Part shown: positions 35,983 to 39,846 of the stretch, piece by piece | Layout: every line of letters starts with the position of its first letter | Numbering within the stretch: position 1 is the first letter of the stretch | Source: Porticoccus sp. | GTDB taxonomy: Bacteria > Pseudomonadota > Gammaproteobacteria > Pseudomonadales > Porticoccaceae | Assembly (NCBI GenBank): GCA_018066715.1 | Contig: JAGPWA010000115.1 | Span: 1 to 39,846, forward strand | Direction: 5' to 3' | Length of the DNA: 39,846 nucleotides | Notes under the pieces: generated by a model | Databases searched by the model: none | What the model saw: the letters and a program-made list of their open reading frames with translations, nothing else | What the model was told of the DNA's origin: nothing | Position numbers and translations under genes: made by a program

Positions 35983-37398
35983 TTAATTAGCGGAGGCCAG
36001 CTTTGATGACTGTTGGTGGCTGGCCAGTTGCATCATTAGTGGTGCTGTATCTTGTTCAAACTTTACGCGTTCTTGTTCGGGGATGGGTTTGGCCTGAGGC
36101 AGCGCCACCGTTCGCGGGTTGCGATGCACACCATTAACCAGAAACTCGTAGTGCAAGTGAGGGCCGGTGGCATAGCCTGTGGATCCGACGGTGCCTATCA
36201 CTTGCCGTTGTTTCACCGAACGTCCTTTTTTTACCTTACGTTTGTTCAGATGAAGGTATTTTGTGGTAAAGCGTTGGCCGTGTTGGATAAACACATAGTT
36301 ACCGTTAGCCTTGCTGTAGCCTGCTGCGGTAACCCTGCCGTCGCCAGCAGCAAAAACAGGTGTACCACGAGGTGCGGCATAATCTACTCCACGGTGAGCG
36401 CGAATACTTTTGTGGATAGGATGCTTGCGGCGGAGGTTGAACCCTGAGCTGATGCGGGCAAAGTCTAGCGGTGCGCGTAGAAAGGCTTTGCGCATGCTAT
36501 ATCCTTCTGGTGTGTAGTAGTTGGCTAGCCCTTTGCTATTTTGGTAGCGAACCGCCCGGAAGGGTTTACCTTGGTTGGTAAACTCTGCACTCAAAATGTT
36601 GCCATTGCCAATTTTTTCACCATTGAGAAACTTCTCCTCATAGAGCAAGGAAAAGCGATCGCCCTTACGTATATCCAAAGCAAAATCGATATCCCACCCA
36701 AAGATGTTGGCCAGCTCCATAATCATCCCGTGGGGTAGTTGCGCGCGGTCACCTGCCAGGAATAGAGAGTCTTCGATCACCGATTCACGGTATGCCGTCA
36801 TTATTTCCGGCTCTAACAGGATGCGTTGACCGGTGAATTGTTGGTCACTGCCTGCTTCTGAGTTCGTGTAGACGTAAGACTCGAGCTTTGACTTGATGTA
36901 TTTAAGCTGCGTTAACTCGCCTGCTTTATTCAGGCCTAGCTGAATTTCCTGGCCGGGGCGGATATCAGCCAACGGTTTAGCCAGGGGGGTGGATGACATT
37001 AGCTGATAGACATCGCCGGCATCTAGAGATGCTCGTTGAAATAGGGTGCTGAGGTTGTCGCCACTACGAACAGTTTGTGTCTTCCAAGTTAAGCTGTCCG
37101 TTGGTTCGGAGGCTTCAGGGGCAGCTGCGGGCTTGGTGTCTGATAGTTGATCAACGGTAATTGGGGTTTGGTTCTCAACAGCAATAACGTGACCATCACT
37201 TTCTTGAAAGCTGAGATCAATGCTGACTTCTTGACGTTTGGCTGCGGCTTCTTTACTGGGGAGTATGGCAAGCAGTCCAATAGCAAACAAAGCAGCGGCT
37301 CCGGCCGTAATAAGATGTGGCTTGGGGAGCTTTTTGGCAGTTAGTCGCTGCCAAAATGAGGGGCCTTTGGGGTCGCGCATGTAGTTAGCTTGGGACAT
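35983..37398 (-). CDS. M23-family cell-wall endopeptidase, MepM-like
   Basis: The 471-aa inner-membrane-anchored peptidase cuts peptidoglycan cross-links. A transmembrane helix (~30-47) is followed by a LysM-like/OapA domain (~105-160, VRSGDNLSTLFQRA) and the catalytic LytM domain. The zinc site is His335 and Asp339 (AHRGVDYAAPRGTP), with His414 and His416 (GPHLHYEF), so it should be active. It is divergent from tyrS and forms a cell-wall operon with anmK. Confidence 0.93.
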   Translation of the reverse strand: MSQANYMRDPKGPSFWQRLTAKKLPKPHLITAGAAALFAIGLLAILPSKEAAAKRQEVSIDLSFQESDGHVIAVENQTPITVDQLSDTKPAAAPEASEPTDSLTWKTQTVRSGDNLSTLFQRASLDAGDVYQLMSSTPLAKPLADIRPGQEIQLGLNKAGELTQLKYIKSKLESYVYTNSEAGSDQQFTGQRILLEPEIMTAYRESVIEDSLFLAGDRAQLPHGMIMELANIFGWDIDFALDIRKGDRFSLLYEEKFLNGEKIGNGNILSAEFTNQGKPFRAVRYQNSKGLANYYTPEGYSMRKAFLRAPLDFARISSGFNLRRKHPIHKSIRAHRGVDYAAPRGTPVFAAGDGRVTAAGYSKANGNYVFIQHGQRFTTKYLHLNKRKVKKGRSVKQRQVIGTVGSTGYATGPHLHYEFLVNGVHRNPRTVALPQAKPIPEQERVKFEQDTAPLMMQLASHQQSSKLASAN

Positions 37399-37424
37399 AG
37401 CAGCTGTATGGGTACCGTAAGTAG

Positions 37425-37440
37425 TGCACTTAATAGTGCA
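37425..37440. promoter_or_regulatory. Palindrome in the divergent promoter region of the M23 gene and tyrS
   Basis: TGCACT-TAAT-AGTGCA is a perfect 6-bp inverted repeat with a 4-base centre, followed by ATATATAATAG that resembles a -10 box. It may be an operator. The remaining 125 bases to tyrS show no T-box-like leader. Confidence 0.35.
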
Positions 37441-37566
37441 ATATATAATAGAAAGGGTCTCAATCCCACTGGATGTAGCTTATTTCAAGCAGGGCAATAC
37501 TTGTTTTTGTAACGGGATAAGGTATCGTTTGCGTCCTTTCAGTCGGCAGAAATACGAGATAAAAGC

Positions 37567-38874
37567 ATGTCCACAAGCGGTACAGAGTTGATAGCTGATT
37601 TACAGGCCCGGGGCCTGATTGCCCAGATGACTGGTGACGGTGAGCTGGCTGAGCACCTGTCGAGTGGTTGTCGTACTCTTTATTGTGGCTTTGATCCCAC
37701 TGCAGATAGTTTGCATATTGGCAGCTTGGTGCCGTTATTGGCTTTGCGGCGTATTCAGCAAGCAGGCCATAAGCCCATTGCTTTGGTGGGTGGCGCTACA
37801 GGTTTAATTGGTGACCCCAGCTTCAAGGCTCAAGAGCGAAAACTTAACACTGCCGAGGTGGTGACTAGTTGGGTCGAGCGTATTCGAACACAGGTTTCGC
37901 AGTTTATTGATTTCGATGCCGGAGAGAACTCGGCAGAGGTGGTTAATAATCTGGATTGGATCGGTAAAATAGACCTGTTGAGCTTTTTGCGAGATGTAGG
38001 GAAACATTTCTCCGTCAACAATATGGTGAATAAGGAATCGGTTAAGCAGCGACTTGATCGAGAGGGCGCTGGTATTTCTTATACTGAGTTCACTTATATG
38101 TTGCTGCAGTCTTATGATTTTGCAGAGCTCAATCGTTTACATGGCTGCACACTACAAATAGGTGGCTCAGATCAGTGGGGTAATATAACGGGCGGCATAG
38201 ACCTCACTCGTCGCCTAAATGGTAATCAGGTCTTTGGTATGACCTTGCCGTTGGTGACCAAGTCAGATGGCGCCAAGTTTGGTAAAACAGAAACAGGCAC
38301 CATATGGCTTGATCCAGCCAAGACTTCACCCTACGCCTTCTACCAATTCTGGTTAAATACAGCCGATGCAGATGCTTACAAGTTTCTCCGCTATTTCACT
38401 TTCCTTCCCATTGCGGACATAGAGGCGATTGAGCGAGCTGATGCAGAGGTGCAGGGTAGAAAGTCTGCTCAGGGCATTTTGGCAAGGGAGGTAACAGAAC
38501 TTGTGCATGGCAGGGAGGGGCTAGAAGCCGCCGAACGAATTACTGAGGCGCTATTCTCGGGTGGCTTGGAGGCATTGACAGAAGGTGATCTTGAACAGCT
38601 CAAGCAGGATGGTATGCCCGCCAGCGACCTCAGTATGGCAGGGCTTGCTGGGCAGATGCTCACAGGCCTGTTTACTGATAGTGGCCTAGTGAAGGCGGGG
38701 AGAGAGGCAAAAGATGCACTGGGTAGAAATGCAGTGTTCATTAATGGCGCGACAAAAGGTGCCGACGATAATATGAAAGCGGCAGAGTGTTTTACACCAG
38801 AGCGAGCACTCTATGGCCGCTTCTTTATGGTGAAGCTTGGTAAGAAAAAGCATCATTTGTTTGAGCTAGTCTGA
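37567..38874 (+). CDS. tyrS: Tyrosyl-tRNA synthetase
   Basis: Class I synthetase charging tRNA-Tyr, 435 aa. The HIGH motif is HIGS starting at His50 ([14 protein letters not shown]), and the KMSKS equivalent is KFGKT at Lys237. [15 protein letters not shown] contacts tyrosine. A C-terminal S4-type domain (~365-430) ends [11 protein letters not shown]. It is upstream of the rRNA operon, separated by a strong terminator. Confidence 0.97.
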   Translation: MSTSGTELIADLQARGLIAQMTGDGELAEHLSSGCRTLYCGFDPTADSLHIGSLVPLLALRRIQQAGHKPIALVGGATGLIGDPSFKAQERKLNTAEVVTSWVERIRTQVSQFIDFDAGENSAEVVNNLDWIGKIDLLSFLRDVGKHFSVNNMVNKESVKQRLDREGAGISYTEFTYMLLQSYDFAELNRLHGCTLQIGGSDQWGNITGGIDLTRRLNGNQVFGMTLPLVTKSDGAKFGKTETGTIWLDPAKTSPYAFYQFWLNTADADAYKFLRYFTFLPIADIEAIERADAEVQGRKSAQGILAREVTELVHGREGLEAAERITEALFSGGLEALTEGDLEQLKQDGMPASDLSMAGLAGQMLTGLFTDSGLVKAGREAKDALGRNAVFINGATKGADDNMKAAECFTPERALYGRFFMVKLGKKKHHLFELV

Positions 38875-38891
38875 CGGCATTGTCAGAGGAG

Positions 38892-38921
38892 AAAAAGCCC
38901 GGCTTGTAAGTCGGGCTTTTT
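38892..38921 (+). terminator. Terminator after tyrS
   Basis: AAAAAGCCCGGCTT (38892-38905) pairs with AAGTCGGGCTTTTT (38908-38921), one G-T pair in 14, with a T-run. It works in both orientations. Confidence 0.9.
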
Positions 38922-38996
38922 ATTGGTCGAAAATCCATCAAGTTGAATGCTAAGCAGGCAGATTTACACCAGTGAAAATAAAAATGAAGAAAGGCG

Positions 38997-39024
38997 TTGA
39001 CGGGGTGAGATTAGTCGATAGAAT
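38997..39024 (+). promoter_or_regulatory. rRNA promoter P1
   Basis: TTGACG (-35) and TAGAAT (-10) are separated by 16 bases, followed by the GC-rich discriminator GCGCGC typical of stringently controlled rRNA promoters. Confidence 0.8.
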
Positions 39025-39109
39025 GCGCGCCTCGTTTCGGGGATAGTTGCTCGTTTCGAGGCCCGTCAAAGGCACTGTAAAAAAGAAAACATATTTTTAC
39101 AGAAATCCA

Positions 39110-39137
39110 TTGACAGCAGGGCTTAAGACGCTAGAAT
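39110..39137 (+). promoter_or_regulatory. rRNA promoter P2
   Basis: TTGACA and TAGAAT, 16-base spacer, then GCGCGT. An A/T-rich stretch (39079-39100) upstream could be an UP element. Confidence 0.85.
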
Positions 39138-39223
39138 GCGCGTCCGCTTCAAGGTACACCGGAAGCGAAAAGTCAGCCACGGCAAGAGCTGAAATTTTTA
39201 TTAAAAAATATCACATTGCTAGG

Positions 39224-39251
39224 TTGACATTAGTACGGCATTCATTAGAAT
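39224..39251 (+). promoter_or_regulatory. rRNA promoter P3
   Basis: TTGACA and TAGAAT, 16-base spacer, then GCGCAT. Preceded by an A/T tract (39193-39211) that may be an UP element. Confidence 0.87.
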
Positions 39252-39339
39252 GCGCATCCCGCTTCAGGGTAGTTTGGAAGCGGGGAGTTAACACCAGTAA
39301 GTGTTGAGATTTTTAAGTTAAAAATATCACCTTACGCTG

Positions 39340-39367
39340 TTGACATTAAGGCAGCATTCAGTAGAAT
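39340..39367 (+). promoter_or_regulatory. rRNA promoter P4
   Basis: TTGACA and TAGAAT, 16-base spacer, then GCGCAG; an A/T tract (39309-39327) lies upstream. It is the closest promoter to 16S, ~240 bases before it. Confidence 0.88.
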
Positions 39368-39391
39368 GCGCAGCCCGCTCCTAGAGAGCAC

Positions 39392-39403
39392 CGTTCTTTA
39401 ACA
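39392..39403 (+). promoter_or_regulatory. rrn leader boxA
   Basis: CGTTCTTTAACA matches the antitermination boxA (TGCTCTTTAACA) at 10 of 12 bases and lies ~25 bases after the last -10 box. The Nus factors would load here. Confidence 0.75.
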
Positions 39404-39600
39404 ATTGATCAGATAATGCGTGTGGGTGCTTGCTGAGACGATTCAAGTGACAACGAATCATCAAACGCAAGTATCTCACCAAAAGAAGTAATTTGGTAAG
39501 CAAAAAGTGTTTGAGCTAAGTTTTTGAGTGGTACCACAAGTTATTGTGAAACTGCTCTCTCTTGTTGGATCTCTTTGAGAAAAGACAGAGGTTAAAGATT

Positions 39601-39846
39601 AAACTGAAGAGTTTGATCATGGCTCAGATTGAACGCTGGCGGCAGGCCTAACACATGCAAGTCGAGCGAGAAAGCACTTCGGTGCGAGTACAGCGGCGGA
39701 CGGGTGAGTAACGCGTAGGAATCTACCTAGTAGTGGGGGACAACATGTGGAAACGCATGCTAATACCGCATACGCCCTAAGGGGGAAAGCAGGGGATCTT
39801 CGGACCTTGCGCTATTGGATGAGCCTGCGTCAGATTAGCTAGTTGG
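39601..39846 (+). rRNA. 16S ribosomal RNA, 5' part only
   Basis: The gene starts at about 39601 with the canonical AAACTGAAGAGTTTGATCAT, then GGCTCAGATTGAACGCTGGC (the 8F/27F region) and ACACATGCAAGTCGAGCG. It runs off the window after ~246 bases, in the V2 region. The variable V1 loop (GAGAAAGCACTTCGGTGCGA) is short. The sequence is gammaproteobacterial. Confidence 0.98.

Noticed and set aside
39047-39307. 86-aa plus-strand frame in the rRNA promoter region
   Set aside because: It spans the tandem promoter modules and has a repetitive translation derived from them.

Overview
The window reads as chromosome of an aerobic marine-type gammaproteobacterium. It holds ubiquinone hydroxylases, E. 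coli-like RlmI, TyrS and ErpA, an OprD-family porin, HemJ-type haem synthesis, and the first ~246 bases of a 16S rRNA gene whose sequence is gammaproteobacterial. Gene neighbourhoods such as anmK / M23 peptidase / tyrS / rrn and argC / DUF6776 / bactofilin / erpA are ones I associate with Pseudomonas- and Cellvibrionales-like genomes. I cannot place it more finely without a search.

Layout. 1-4.8 kb: the end of ubiH, then ubiI, gcvH, rlmI, a small TIGR02647-type protein and an IsdG/ABM-type monooxygenase. 4.8-7.6 kb: a mosaic of small accessory genes in which a 103-aa orphan family occurs twice (A and A'), a YkgJ-like Cys-cluster gene occurs once intact (B) and once as a ruin (B'), and a SprA-type metalloprotease lies between them on the minus strand. 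7.6-13.7 kb: an accessory segment bounded by a decayed copy of the hemB 3' end on the left and the intact hemB 3' end on the right. It contains a GNAT gene followed by a convincing integron attC site, a small membrane-protein ORF followed by a second, weaker attC site, an LCAT-like hydrolase, an orphan protein and a triple-PAS hybrid histidine kinase. No integrase is visible.

13.7-17.7 kb: hemB, a HigBA-type toxin-antitoxin pair, hemL and a DUF924 gene. 17.7-23.4 kb (minus strand): a formate module of FdhF-like molybdoenzyme, Fe-S subunit, FAD/NAD(P) + 2Fe-2S subunit, FNT channel and a phosphoribosyltransferase. Upstream of it is a chimeric relic of a phosphoribosyltransferase joined to an acyl-CoA synthetase C-terminus. 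24-31.5 kb: a secreted alkaline-phosphatase-superfamily enzyme, an AspT-type transporter, an OprD-type porin, hemJ and a ClC chloride transporter. 31.6-34.8 kb: argC, a DUF6776 protein, bactofilin, erpA and a DsrE-like secreted protein. 34.8-38.9 kb: anmK and an M23 peptidase, divergent from tyrS. 38.9-39.8 kb: four evenly spaced rRNA promoters, a leader with boxA, and the 16S start.

Functionally the core genes cover ubiquinone, haem (hemB, hemL, hemJ, possible haem breakdown), arginine, Fe-S assembly, peptidoglycan recycling and translation. The main novelty is in 4.8-13.7 kb (gene-conversion-like duplicates, integron cassettes without an integron, hemB-bounded segment) and in the formate module with its relic. 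All calls come from reading the sequence; no database was searched.
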